Below are positions 1 to 8,402 of a DNA stretch of 64,000 bases, piece after piece. Each line of letters starts with the position of its first letter. Positions within the stretch are counted from its first letter, which is position 1. The stretch is taken from NCBI GenBank assembly GCA_025454955.1, contig JALONL010000012.1, positions 124,001-188,000 of the forward strand, in the 5' to 3' direction. The DNA is from Bacteroidia bacterium. GTDB taxonomy: Bacteria; Bacteroidota; Bacteroidia; Palsa-965. The position numbers and the translations under genes are program-made. The notes beneath the pieces are model-generated. The model did not search any database. It was not told the origin of the DNA and saw only the letters and a program-made list of their open reading frames with translations.

Positions 1-413
1 CCCGAAGTGTTGGAGGTAATGAGTGTGCCCGGCTTGCGGAACTGCTCGACCTTTTCGAACACTGTTTTTTTGATGGCGAGATTTTCCACCACCACTTCTA
101 TCACCCAGTCGCAGCCCGCAATTTTGGGCATATCATCATCGAAATTGCCGGTGGTAATGCGTGCGGCAAACGATTTATGATAAATGGGCGAAGGATTTGA
201 TTTGAGGGCAAACTGCAGTGCGTCGTTTACAATACGATTGCGCACGGCTTTGCTTTCGAGGCTCAGGCCTTTGGCTTTTTCGGCATCGCTGGGCTCTTTG
301 GGCACAATATCGAGCAGCATTACCTCGCAGCCGATATTGGCAAAATGACAGGCAATGCGCGAACCCATTACCCCCGAGCCGAGCACGGCTATTTTATGAA
401 TTTTGCGTTTCAT
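1..413 (-). CDS. 3-hydroxyacyl-CoA dehydrogenase, N-terminal part (cut by window edge)
   Basis: The reverse strand reads ATGAAACGCAAAATTC and continues open to base 1, so about 137 N-terminal residues are present and the ORF track missed it because it has no stop in the window. The translation opens with a Rossmann NAD-binding fold (VLGSGVMGSRIACHFANIG, then an acidic residue ending beta2 in LLDIVP). It continues with DWVIEVVVENLAIKK and TSNTSG, both typical of the NAD-binding domain of beta-oxidation L-3-hydroxyacyl-CoA dehydrogenases (FadB/PaaH type). The family oxidises 3-hydroxyacyl-CoA to 3-ketoacyl-CoA. The start lies 20 bases inside the upstream marR-like gene on the same strand, so the two are probably cotranscribed and coupled. 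Whether an enoyl-CoA hydratase domain follows cannot be seen. Confidence 0.85.
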   Translation of the reverse strand, partial: MKRKIHKIAVLGSGVMGSRIACHFANIGCEVMLLDIVPKEPSDAEKAKGLSLESKAVRNRIVNDALQFALKSNPSPIYHKSFAARITTGNFDDDMPKIAGCDWVIEVVVENLAIKKTVFEKVEQFRKPGTLITSNTS

Positions 414-867
414 GTCCGTTTTGTGTATTTGAGCGGTAACGCTCTTCGGCAATTTCTACTATCTGATCGATGGTTTTAAACAGGGCCGAAATTTTTTTGG
501 CCCCGATGCGCGCTTCGAGTTGTTTGTTAAAATCGCGCACCACTTCCTTGGCTTCGTTTTTCTGCGCAATTCCTTTTGCAGTGAGGCGGATAAGTGTTTT
601 ACGTCGGTCATCCTTATCGGTTTCGCGCACAATGAGTTCTTTTTCTTCGAGCGAATTGATAAGGCGGGTGAGCGAGGTCTGTTCCATGCCAAGCTGCGGG
701 GCAATATCGGAGGCGTAGGAACCCTGAGTGCTGTCGACATTAAGCAGAAAATGCGCCATTGCAATGGTGGCGTTGTGCAAAGCCGCTTCGGCATTGTACA
801 TACGACTCACCACCTGCCAGGCTGTTTTGAGCTTCGAATCGACCGTTTCGGTATGTTTCTTTGGCAT
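394..867 (-). CDS. MarR family transcriptional regulator
   Basis: A winged-helix regulator of about 157 residues. The recognition helix region reads GMEQTSLTRLINSLEEKELI and the wing reads DKDDRRKTLIRLTAKG, the classic MarR signature. I chose the ATG at 867 (MPKKHTETVD) over the track start at 903 because a near-consensus -7 box (TAACATTG, minus strand, 876-883) ends 8 bases before it. The longer form would add 12 residues. The gene overlaps the 3-hydroxyacyl-CoA dehydrogenase start and is divergent from the nitronate monooxygenase. MarR proteins usually repress such neighbours and release DNA on binding an aromatic or acyl ligand. The ligand here is unknown. A 19-bp dyad lies in the divergent promoter region. 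Confidence 0.87.
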   Translation of the reverse strand: MPKKHTETVDSKLKTAWQVVSRMYNAEAALHNATIAMAHFLLNVDSTQGSYASDIAPQLGMEQTSLTRLINSLEEKELIVRETDKDDRRKTLIRLTAKGIAQKNEAKEVVRDFNKQLEARIGAKKISALFKTIDQIVEIAEERYRSNTQNGHETQNS

Positions 868-910
868 ACTGAAAACAATGTTAGGAAATATTTTATTATG
901 CACGCATAAA

Positions 911-929
911 AACTAATGAAAGTTTAGTT
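911..929. promoter_or_regulatory. Inverted repeat, candidate MarR operator
   Basis: AACTAA and TTAGTT form perfect 6-bp arms around 7 bases, between the marR-like gene and the divergent nitronate monooxygenase. The right arm touches a TAATTTTA element (929-936) that sits 4 bases before the ATG at 941, so a bound repressor would cover that promoter. Size and placement fit a MarR site; binding is inferred. Confidence 0.4.
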
Positions 930-940
930 AATTTTATTTT

Positions 941-1933
941 ATGAAACGCAGTTTTAACGAAACGGCCGGTGTGCGGCACCCGCTTATAATGGCTCCCATG
1001 TTTCTGGTGAGCAATGCCGCCATGCTCGAAGCCGGCATGAAAGCCGGTGTGCTGGCGGCCTTCCCCACGCTCAATTACCGCAACGAGGGCGAGCTGGAGG
1101 CAGTGCTGCAACGTTTAAACAGCTTCAGGGCGCAGCATCCCGGCGGCAGCTACGCGGTAAACCTTATCACCCAGCAATCGAACCCACTCTATAAAAAGCA
1201 CCTGGCCCTGTGCGTGGCTGCACGGGTGCCGGTGTACATTACCTCGCTGGGCAGCCCCAAAGAGGTAATTGAAGCCGCCCGCAGCTACTGTGCAATGGTG
1301 CTTTGCGATGTGACCAACCTTACCCACGCCCGCAAAGCCGCCTCGCTGGGCTGCGATGGGTTTATAGCCGTGGGGCAGGGCGCAGGCGGACATGCCGGGC
1401 CGCACCCGCTGCAAATACTGGTGCCCGCACTCCGCAAAGAATTCCCCGGCAAATTTGTAATCGCCGCAGGTGGCATTGCCGATGGCCGCGGAATACTTTC
1501 TACCGAAGTGCTCGGAGCCGATGCCGTATCGGTAGGTACACGTTTTATTGCCAGCACCGAAGCCGGTGTAAACGATGCCTACAAACAGGCCGTGGTAAAC
1601 GCCGGTATGGACGATATTGTAATGACCACCAAACTTTCGGGCACACCCTGTACCATTATCGATACGCCCGAAGCCAAGCGCATGGGCTATGAGCAAAACT
1701 GGTTCGAGCGGTTTATGAGTAATAATCCGCGCACTAAAAAATGGTTTAAAATGCTGGTGCATGTGCGGGGGATGAAACGGTTGGAGCAATCGGTGCTGCC
1801 CAATAATTATAAGCGGTTGTGGTGTGCGGGGAAATCGGCGGAGTTGATTGATGATATTTTGCCTTGTGAGGTGATTATTGAGCGGATGATAGAGGAATAC
1901 CGTACTGCAAAAACCGAATTATGCAATTCGTGA
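941..1933 (+). CDS. Nitronate monooxygenase family protein (2-nitropropane dioxygenase type)
   Basis: A 330-residue FMN-dependent TIM-barrel enzyme. It starts with the family hallmark of a flat-face opening (HPLIMAPMFLVSN), has the GQGAGGHAG segment carrying the proposed catalytic histidine near residue 150, then IAAGGIADGRG and GADAVSVGTRFIAS for phosphate and flavin binding. Members oxidise alkyl nitronates such as propionate 3-nitronate, and many bacterial homologues have unproven substrates. The ATG at 941 lies 4 bases after TAATTTTA. The gene is divergent from the MarR/3-hydroxyacyl-CoA dehydrogenase pair, which suggests shared control. Family call is firm; substrate is not. Confidence 0.88.
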   Translation: MKRSFNETAGVRHPLIMAPMFLVSNAAMLEAGMKAGVLAAFPTLNYRNEGELEAVLQRLNSFRAQHPGGSYAVNLITQQSNPLYKKHLALCVAARVPVYITSLGSPKEVIEAARSYCAMVLCDVTNLTHARKAASLGCDGFIAVGQGAGGHAGPHPLQILVPALRKEFPGKFVIAAGGIADGRGILSTEVLGADAVSVGTRFIASTEAGVNDAYKQAVVNAGMDDIVMTTKLSGTPCTIIDTPEAKRMGYEQNWFERFMSNNPRTKKWFKMLVHVRGMKRLEQSVLPNNYKRLWCAGKSAELIDDILPCEVIIERMIEEYRTAKTELCNS

Positions 1934-1958
1934 TTTTCAAAAGGGTTATATTTAAACT

Positions 1959-3074
1959 GTGAAACAAATTTATTCAGGCTGGAGCCGCTGGTTTGTAGTG
2001 GTTCTTTCTGTTGTGGTGTTGTTTTTCTTCACCTATGAGAGTACTTCCTACCGCTTTTCTGAAGATGATGCTTTTTTCACGCAACAGGTTTCAGAAAAAG
2101 GGATTGCAGGGGCTGTTTCTTTTTTTTATCAGGAACAGAATGGAAGATTAGGTGCGCATATTATTTGTTGCACTGTTTACCAAACAGGAAATTTTATAGG
2201 GAAACCTTTTTTTATTTTTTGGCAATTCCTGCTGTTAATTGCATTTATATTTTCTCTTGATAAACTCCTCCGTGCAATATTATTCAACTATAATGAGCGG
2301 TTGGTGATATCCCGAAACACGTTGTTGTGTGCATCCCTTTCTGCATTGTTCTTTTATATGGATCGTGGCAAAATAAGCAGTGAAGCATGGCACTGGATTG
2401 CGGCTAGTGCAGTACACACCGTATCTTTTATCCTGACAATTGCTTCGGCTGCATTTCTTATCCGATATTATTATACCAATAAAACAACGCAGATAATTTC
2501 CTTTTTCTTTCTTGCACTTTTTGCGGGAAGTTTTTCAGAATCGAACCTCATTACCACACTTTCTTTACTCTCTGTGTTATTGATTTATAAGGTTGCCTCA
2601 TCACGAAAAGTATCTGCAATGCTTGTTTCAGGAATCCTGGGATTATTGATTGCCCTTTTTATCAATCTCCTATCTCCGGGAATAGATATAAGGTTGAATC
2701 AGTTGCCCGACTTTAATTTTACTCAGGCATTGAAAAACACGTTACACTCATGCTGGATTCTCTTGAAAAATGCAGGATGGGCCACTTTACTTTTTCTTAC
2801 CCTGCTCACTTCACCCGCATTTAAAGCCGAAATCGGTGAAACGCTGCACAACCGGTTAAACAATATATTAGTCATTGCGGGATTAATTGGAGCTTTGTTG
2901 CTGAATATTTTTGTGACTTGTTACCTGCTTTCGGATGTGGCTCCTGGGCGTAGTTTGTTGTTCCCACAATTCTGTCTTGTTTCGGCAATAATTATTTTTT
3001 ATTTCAGTCCAAGAAGTAAGCGAATGTCTGGTGATCCAGCAATCAGTAATGATTCATCGACATACAATGGATAG
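1959..3074 (+). CDS. Polytopic membrane protein, GT-C/DUF6056-like
   Basis: 371 residues with roughly nine hydrophobic segments separated by short charged loops. The first segment (residues about 12-26) is followed by an acidic SEDDAFF motif in the first extracytoplasmic loop, the arrangement seen in GT-C-fold glycosyltransferases and in DUF6056-type proteins, where the acidic pair marks the active site. The C-terminus is short and Ser/Asp-rich. The protein is shorter than many relatives, and no frameshift is visible. The start is GTG, 4 bases after a TATATTTA element. It is the only plus-strand gene before the convergent methyltransferase. The family assignment is by pattern and tentative; membrane location is certain. 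Confidence 0.65.
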   Translation: MKQIYSGWSRWFVVVLSVVVLFFFTYESTSYRFSEDDAFFTQQVSEKGIAGAVSFFYQEQNGRLGAHIICCTVYQTGNFIGKPFFIFWQFLLLIAFIFSLDKLLRAILFNYNERLVISRNTLLCASLSALFFYMDRGKISSEAWHWIAASAVHTVSFILTIASAAFLIRYYYTNKTTQIISFFFLALFAGSFSESNLITTLSLLSVLLIYKVASSRKVSAMLVSGILGLLIALFINLLSPGIDIRLNQLPDFNFTQALKNTLHSCWILLKNAGWATLLFLTLLTSPAFKAEIGETLHNRLNNILVIAGLIGALLLNIFVTCYLLSDVAPGRSLLFPQFCLVSAIIIFYFSPRSKRMSGDPAISNDSSTYNG

Positions 3075-3125
3075 TTCTATTCCAACTGTTACGTTATGAT
3101 CTCTTTTCGTCAATAAGAAATCTGT

Positions 3126-3845
3126 TTACCCGGCTTTCCTCGCCACCAGCACATACCCCAACGGAAAAGTACGCTTGGTTCGCTCCGAAATTTTCTTCAC
3201 AAAACGCCTCCGCGAAAGAAACTTTCCCCAACCATTCCAGAAAAAGAAAAACGGTTTCTGCATCGGAAAATTCCCAAAACGATAACCCTTCGAAACTAGA
3301 TCAAAAAGCACTTCGGGCAGACCGCCATAAGGAAAAAGCTCAACTGCTTCGGCATTATTGGTGGCGCAGAAATCTTTGAGTTTGTACTCGGTGTAGCGGT
3401 GATGATCGTGCGGGGTTTCGTGCAGCCAGTATAAAAACGGAACAGTGAGAATGAGATGTCCGCCGGGTTTGAGGATGCGTATCATTTCCGAAAAAAGCAG
3501 TTCTGGTTTGCGTATGTGTTCGAGTACGTCGGAGCAGAGTACGGTATCGAAACTGTTGCTTTCGAGGAAGCCGAGTCCTTCGTTGAGGTCGGCTTCGAAA
3601 TCGAGGTGAGAAATGTCGAGGCGGCTGTTTCCCCAATCTACACAAATCGTTTCGCTGACTATGTCTTTGTAGAAAATGTAGTAAGGCACATCGCCGCAGC
3701 CCACATCGCCCAAACGTCCGCGGGCATATTTGCGTATAACCGGCTCGTAGGCATTGCCAATAATTTTGTGATTGTAAGTGCCAATGATGCGGCCCTTTTT
3801 ATCGCGTACAAATCGTTTGGCTTTCCAGTGTTCCTGATTTTTCAT
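3126..3845 (-). CDS. Class I SAM-dependent methyltransferase
   Basis: 239 residues of the Methyltransf_11/UbiE-like superfamily. Motif I is LGDVGCGDVPYY, the post-I acidic residue lies in CVDWGNS, motif II is FDTVLCSDVLEHI, and motif III is RILKPGGHLILTVPF. The segment HETPHDHHRYT after motif III is a conserved feature of a Bacteroidota subgroup often found among polysaccharide and lipid modification genes. Substrate unknown. It is transcribed toward the GT-C-like membrane protein and lies downstream of an EamA exporter on the same strand. Confidence 0.85.
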   Translation of the reverse strand: MKNQEHWKAKRFVRDKKGRIIGTYNHKIIGNAYEPVIRKYARGRLGDVGCGDVPYYIFYKDIVSETICVDWGNSRLDISHLDFEADLNEGLGFLESNSFDTVLCSDVLEHIRKPELLFSEMIRILKPGGHLILTVPFLYWLHETPHDHHRYTEYKLKDFCATNNAEAVELFPYGGLPEVLFDLVSKGYRFGNFPMQKPFFFFWNGWGKFLSRRRFVKKISERTKRTFPLGYVLVARKAG

Positions 3846-3885
3846 GTGTGCTTTGGCAAACAGGTTGGATAAAGATGCAAATAAT

Positions 3886-4761
3886 TCACTTGCGGTTCAC
3901 CATCCACACACCGGTAAGAATTACCCCTATACATAAAAGCGGCAACAGCCCGAAAGCCTCTCCGTCTGTCATGCCCCAGCCAATGGCCACTGCGGGAATC
4001 AGGTATGCCACCGACGAAGCAAACAGCGGCCCTGCATCGCGGATGAGCATATTATACACAATCACACTCAGCGCCGTACCAAACACCGCCAGCACACACA
4101 CAAACATCAACGATTGCAACGCCTGAGGATGAGTGGTAAGCCGGTGTACGAAATCGGTGGTAAACAAATAGCCCAATGCCACCGGGCCAATAATACATAA
4201 AGCCAGCACAGTGGCACCCACGGCATTCACACCGTCGAGTTTTGCTTTGATAATGTTTACGCTGATGCCATAGAAAAATGTGGCAATCACCACCAGCACA
4301 CTGCCTAACCATACATTGCCGGGATGCTCGTCCTGCCTGCCCGTGGCAATGAGCGCCAGCGCACCCGCCAGCCCGATAAGCGTTCCCGCTACCTGCCAGC
4401 CATTGGTTTTGCGCTTAAACATACTCAGCCCCACCAGCAGCGTAAACAGCGGTGTGAGCGAATTGAGCATACCCGTGAGCGAACTGCTTATCATGGTTTC
4501 GGCTTTGGTGAAAAGGAAAGCCGGAATAAGATTGCCCGTAATGCCCATGCCCGCCAGCGCAGCCCAGGGCTTGGGATTAATACTTCGGAAATACCGGAAA
4601 GCCAGCGGCAACAAAAACAAAAACGCAATGCCAATACGCAGCGCAGCCACCTGCTCAGGCGTATATACATCGAGGCCGCGTTTCATAAGTATAAACGAAC
4701 TGCCCCAGGTTAACGCCAGTGCAATAAAAATAACCCATTGAAGAACGCTGCGTTGCTGCAT
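3886..4761 (-). CDS. EamA/DMT-family transporter
   Basis: About 291 residues forming ten predicted TM helices in two repeated EamA halves (first half around ALTWGSSFILMKRG, second around VVIATFFYGISVNIIKAKLDG). Such proteins export or exchange small metabolites at the inner membrane; the substrate cannot be predicted. I moved the start from 4830 to the ATG at 4761 (MQQRSVLQW). This drops a non-hydrophobic extension, and a perfect TATCTTTG element on the minus strand (4768-4775) ends 6 bases before it. The intergenic gap to the divergent HMA gene is 94 bp. Confidence 0.85.
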   Translation of the reverse strand: MQQRSVLQWVIFIALALTWGSSFILMKRGLDVYTPEQVAALRIGIAFLFLLPLAFRYFRSINPKPWAALAGMGITGNLIPAFLFTKAETMISSSLTGMLNSLTPLFTLLVGLSMFKRKTNGWQVAGTLIGLAGALALIATGRQDEHPGNVWLGSVLVVIATFFYGISVNIIKAKLDGVNAVGATVLALCIIGPVALGYLFTTDFVHRLTTHPQALQSLMFVCVLAVFGTALSVIVYNMLIRDAGPLFASSVAYLIPAVAIGWGMTDGEAFGLLPLLCIGVILTGVWMVNRK

Positions 4762-4855
4762 AAGCGGCAAAGATACAGTGTTGCCGCATTGCAGCCTTAC
4801 CCTGCGGCGAATAAATAACCGGCCGGGCAATGCAGCCTATTTGTAACTTTACCAT

Positions 4856-5065
4856 ATGAAACATCTCACGCTACATATCACCGGCATGACCTGCGGACAC
4901 TGCGAGAATTTCGTCAAAAACATCATCGCAGAAATGCCCGGCGCCACCAATATACACGTAGATCATAAAACCGGAAACGCCGAATTCGACATCGACGAAA
5001 ACCTGCTGAGTATTGACGCAGTAAAAGCCGCTATCAACGACACACACGTATATCAGGCTCAGTAA
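4856..5065 (+). CDS. Heavy-metal-associated (HMA) domain protein, copper-chaperone-like
   Basis: A 69-residue stand-alone HMA ferredoxin-like fold. The metal-binding loop is GMTCGHCEN (residues 9-17) with the canonical CxxC pair. The beta-alpha-beta remainder ends in VKAAINDTHVYQAQ. CopZ-like proteins carry Cu(I) to a P-type ATPase. No copper ATPase or Cue regulator lies nearby; the stop codon is 2 bases before an aldehyde dehydrogenase start, so the pair looks translationally coupled. A TAACTTTA element (4844-4851) ends 4 bases before the ATG, suggesting a leaderless mRNA. Confidence 0.87.
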   Translation: MKHLTLHITGMTCGHCENFVKNIIAEMPGATNIHVDHKTGNAEFDIDENLLSIDAVKAAINDTHVYQAQ

Positions 5066-5067
5066 AC

Positions 5068-6486
5068 ATGGCTGCACCGCACTACCCTATTTACGCCGGA
5101 GGAAAATTCACCGATACGCCGGTGCCGCTCGAAGTGTATAACCCATACACCAATCAGTTGCTGGCCACCACATCGCTGGCCGGAGCCGACGAGCTGAATG
5201 CTGCCATTGTGGCCGCGCAGGCCGTGCGCAAGGAAATGCAACAGCTTCCGGGCTGGAAAAAATTTCAGATTCTGCGTCAAATTTCCGACAGCATCCTCGC
5301 CAAACAGGATCGCCTGGCACAGCTTCTCTGCCGCGAATCGGGCAAGCCGATACGCTATGCGCGGGCCGAAATTTTGCGTGCCGCACAAACCTTTCTCGAC
5401 GCCGCCGAAGAAGCCAAACGACTGCCCGGCGAGTATCTCACACTCGACCGCACACCTGCCGGCGAAGGCCGCGAAGGCTGGGTGAAATATTTTCCGGTGG
5501 GCATCGTGGCCGGCATTGCGCCGTTTAATTTTCCGCTCAATCTTGCCGTTCACAAAATTGCACCTGCCATTGCCGCAGGTTGTCCCATTGTGCTCAAACC
5601 GGCTTCGTCCACACCACTCTCCACGCTTGAGCTGGCCAAAATCATCGACGAAACCGAACTCCCCAAAGGCGCAGTGTCCATACTACCCATGAACCGCACC
5701 GCCGGCAACCAGCTTGTTACCGACGAACGTTTTGCACTGCTCAGCTTTACCGGTTCGCCCGAGGTGGGCTGGAAAATGAAAGCCGAAGCCGGAAAGAAAA
5801 AAGTGGTACTCGAACTCGGCGGCAATGCCGGTGTAATTGTAACGCCCACGGCCAATTTGCCGCAGGCCGTAAGCAAATGTATAAACGGCGGCTTTGCGTA
5901 TTCGGGACAGATATGTATTCATGCACAGCGCATATTTGTGCAGCAGCAAATCTTTCAATCCTTCGCCAATGCGTTTGTGCAGCGTACACAAGGCCTGCGC
6001 GCAGGCGAGCCCGAAATTGACGGCGTGGATGTATCGGTAATGATTGACGAGGCCAATGCCATGCGCGTGGAAAACTGGGTAAATGAAGCCGTGCAGGCCG
6101 GCGCACAATTGCTTTGCGGCGGCACACGCGAAGGCGCATTCTACGCGCCCACTATACTCACACGCACACACAATAGCATGAAAGTAGTGTGCGAAGAAGT
6201 GTTCGGCCCGGTAGTAATTATCGAACCTTACGAAAACTTTGCCGATGCCCTGCGCATGATAAACGACACACGTTTCGGCTTACAGGCCGGTGTGTTTACC
6301 AATGACGTGCGCGAAATGGATGCTGCTTTCGCAGAAATTGAAGCGGGCGGAATTATTTTAAACGATGTACCCACATTTCGTGTCGATCACATGCCCTACG
6401 GCGGCGTGAAAGACTCGGGACTTGGGCGCGAAGGCGTGGCGTATGCCATGCGTGATATGCTGGAGGCAAGGATTTTGGTGAAATAG
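5068..6486 (+). CDS. Aldehyde dehydrogenase (NAD(P)+-dependent)
   Basis: 472 residues, full length for the ALDH superfamily. Visible motifs are IAPFNFPLNLAVHKIAPAIA (cofactor domain), KPASSTPLS, the general-base glutamate in VVLELGGNAGVIV, the catalytic cysteine in FAYSGQICIHAQRIFV, and EEVFGPVVIIEPY near the C-terminus. The style is closest to the group containing non-phosphorylating GAPDH, lactaldehyde and phosphonoacetaldehyde dehydrogenases, but substrate cannot be set. It follows the HMA gene by 2 bases, an unexpected pairing with no obvious biochemical reason. Confidence 0.9.
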   Translation: MAAPHYPIYAGGKFTDTPVPLEVYNPYTNQLLATTSLAGADELNAAIVAAQAVRKEMQQLPGWKKFQILRQISDSILAKQDRLAQLLCRESGKPIRYARAEILRAAQTFLDAAEEAKRLPGEYLTLDRTPAGEGREGWVKYFPVGIVAGIAPFNFPLNLAVHKIAPAIAAGCPIVLKPASSTPLSTLELAKIIDETELPKGAVSILPMNRTAGNQLVTDERFALLSFTGSPEVGWKMKAEAGKKKVVLELGGNAGVIVTPTANLPQAVSKCINGGFAYSGQICIHAQRIFVQQQIFQSFANAFVQRTQGLRAGEPEIDGVDVSVMIDEANAMRVENWVNEAVQAGAQLLCGGTREGAFYAPTILTRTHNSMKVVCEEVFGPVVIIEPYENFADALRMINDTRFGLQAGVFTNDVREMDAAFAEIEAGGIILNDVPTFRVDHMPYGGVKDSGLGREGVAYAMRDMLEARILVK

Positions 6487-6491
6487 AATCG

Positions 6492-6989
6492 ATGATGATT
6501 ACCAATTTCCTTTTCGCAAAACTCAAATTCAGTACTGCCCGGGACCCGGCATTTGTAGTGGACAAACTCAAACAGGTCGTTCTCACCCGCGAACATCCTG
6601 TATTTCGTCTGGCACACCGCTTGCCCCAGCACGAATTTTCGGGGAGTTTCAACGGATATTCGTTTCGTATCAGGCGAATTAACCCTTTGGTGAAATATTC
6701 TCTTCCGCTCATTATTGGCGAATACGGGCAAAACGAAACCCACACAGAAATCAAAATCACAATCCGGTTGCATTGGATTCATTATACTTTCCTCAGTCTT
6801 ATTCTTATTGTGGGCATTCTTTCTTTTTTACCTTTTCCGGAAATTAGCGGAAATAATGACCGTGAATCTCAAATCATGAGTTGCTGCCTGATAATCGCTT
6901 TATGGGGATTCGCCTGTTTTCTTGTTCAAAATGAAGTAAGCAAGACCAGAAAAAAATTCATACGTATCTTCGAATCGCAGGAAATATAG
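6492..6989 (+). CDS. Hypothetical membrane protein, paralogue of the next gene
   Basis: 165 residues with no family I recognise. An N-terminal soluble half (about 90 residues) contains PQHEFSGSFNGYSFRIRRINP. Two hydrophobic helices follow (about 98-116 and 128-144), then a short basic tail ending KKFIRIFESQEI. The downstream ORF has the same plan and shares the F.I/LIRRI, LP...G.Y and tail R.KLIRIFEAEE patterns, so the two are diverged tandem duplicates. It starts 5 bases after the aldehyde dehydrogenase stop, so it may ride on that transcript. Function unknown. Confidence 0.65.
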   Translation: MMITNFLFAKLKFSTARDPAFVVDKLKQVVLTREHPVFRLAHRLPQHEFSGSFNGYSFRIRRINPLVKYSLPLIIGEYGQNETHTEIKITIRLHWIHYTFLSLILIVGILSFLPFPEISGNNDRESQIMSCCLIIALWGFACFLVQNEVSKTRKKFIRIFESQEI

Positions 6990-7069
6990 GTCAATAACCT
7001 ATTTTCGAAATTCATTGTGAAGCAATCAGGAGTATAGTAAAAACACTACTCTATATTGATTTGAAGAAA

Positions 7070-7573
7070 ATGAAACTTCTCTTTTTCGATAAACTTACAT
7101 TGGAAACCCGCCTGTCGGTGTACGAAGTACACCAAAGGCTTCAGCATTATGTGTTAAAGCGGGATAATCTGTTTAACAGTTTTGTCACACAGGAACCACA
7201 GCATATTTTCGAAGGCAGGTATAGTGATGAATCATTTCTGATCCGAAGAATTATCAATTATCGGAACCATTTTTTGCCAATGCTGGAAGGGAATTATGAG
7301 CTGACAGGAAATCGCACCCGGATGAAAATAAAAATGCGTTTGCCGAAATTGCTATACCTCATTTTCCCATTAATTATAATTATTCTAACCGGCATATTCT
7401 ATCAAATTACATCTAAGTCAGAAGTTGGCGTTGGACCCGAAATGTATATTTCATTAGCAATGCCGCTTCTGTTTTATCTCATCGTCTTTGGATTTTTCCG
7501 GTACGAGGTTAAGCGTGCCCAAAAACTACTGATACGCATTTTCGAAGCAGAAGAAATGACCAGATCACTCTGA
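7070..7573 (+). CDS. Hypothetical membrane protein, tandem paralogue
   Basis: 167 residues from the ATG at 7070; the track uses an upstream TTG at 7061. Plan as in its neighbour: soluble N-terminus (PQHIFEGRYSDESFLIRRII), two adjacent hydrophobic segments (LIFPLIIIILTGIFYQI and YISLAMPLLFYLIVFGFF), and a cytoplasmic tail RAQKLLIRIFEAEE. No signal peptide. The orientation suggests a membrane-tethered N-terminal domain on the cytoplasmic side. Function unknown. Confidence 0.65.
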   Translation: MKLLFFDKLTLETRLSVYEVHQRLQHYVLKRDNLFNSFVTQEPQHIFEGRYSDESFLIRRIINYRNHFLPMLEGNYELTGNRTRMKIKMRLPKLLYLIFPLIIIILTGIFYQITSKSEVGVGPEMYISLAMPLLFYLIVFGFFRYEVKRAQKLLIRIFEAEEMTRSL

Positions 7574-7595
7574 CGAAACACATTTGCTGAAATTC

Positions 7596-8159
7596 ATGAA
7601 CCACGAAACTGCCGCACAAATTCTTGCCGCCGCTTTCCACAGCAACCTCAGTGTAAACGACACTATTTTAAACGACTCCCGCCGCAATGCGCGTTTGCTG
7701 CATCTCATGCGTTATTCGGTGGGGCTTGGACATCGGCGAAACGGGTTGTTTGTGAGCGATGACGGAAAATCGGCAGCCGTGTTTTATGATCCTTCGCTTA
7801 AAAGTAATTTTCTGAAAGAAACATTGGCACAGCTTACACTCGTGCATCGGGCTATTGGTTGGCGGCGCTTGTTTTATATGCTTAAAAAAGACAAACAGGT
7901 TTCTTCGCGCCGTCCCGCATATCCGCATTATTATCTTTTTCTTATTGGTACAAAACCCGATTCGCAGGGAAGTGGTTCGGGCAGTAAATTACTAAATGAA
8001 TTATTGCAGCGGGCGCAGGATGAACGGAAGGAAGTTTATCTCGAAACTTCGGTGGATAAGAATATTCCGTTTTATGAAAAACGTGGATTTGTAACGTTTG
8101 ATACGTGGTTGGTACGGGAGGGCTATTTGATTCGGTTTATGCGATGGAGGCCTTTGTGA
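7596..8159 (+). CDS. GNAT family N-acetyltransferase
   Basis: 187 residues from ATG 7596 (MNHETAAQIL); the track start at 7584 is a TTG. The acetyl-CoA pyrophosphate loop is in LIGTKPDSQGSGSGSKLL, close to the Q/RxxGxG/A consensus, followed by the alpha3 helix and VYLETSVDKNIPFYEKRGF, the usual beta5-alpha4 region with the catalytic-region tyrosine. Acceptor substrate unknown. It is last in the plus-strand run before the repeat-filled gap. Confidence 0.85.
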   Translation: MNHETAAQILAAAFHSNLSVNDTILNDSRRNARLLHLMRYSVGLGHRRNGLFVSDDGKSAAVFYDPSLKSNFLKETLAQLTLVHRAIGWRRLFYMLKKDKQVSSRRPAYPHYYLFLIGTKPDSQGSGSGSKLLNELLQRAQDERKEVYLETSVDKNIPFYEKRGFVTFDTWLVREGYLIRFMRWRPL

Positions 8160-8306
8160 GATATTTGGGGTTTTATTTATTGTGTTTTTCTGCGTTTATC
8201 CCGATTGTTTCAAACCTATGACTATAATTTATTTGCAGATAGTTAATATAATCAGGAGCGAAACTATTGCTCAATAAAGTCCCGCTCGGCTCCTGCTTTA
8301 CGCTAC

Positions 8307-8402
8307 AATTTGCTAAAACAAAAATATAATTCTGGTTGGTTAACCCTTCGAGGTCAAAAAAGACCTCGAAGGGGCATTGTACAATTTTTGTTTTAGCAAA
8401 TT
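8307..8402. repeat. Nested palindromic element (19-bp outer arms, 12-bp inner hairpin)
   Basis: Outer arms at 8307-8325 and 8384-8402 are perfect 19-bp inverted repeats (AATTTGCTAAAACAAAAAT and its complement). Between them is a perfect 12-bp hairpin, CCCTTCGAGGTC / GACCTCGAAGGG (8344-8355 and 8362-8373), with an A6 loop. The whole lies in the 506-bp gene-free gap 8160-8665. No terminal repeat duplication or transposase is visible. It may be a REP-like or MITE-like element or a strong bidirectional RNA structure. Confidence 0.75.
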
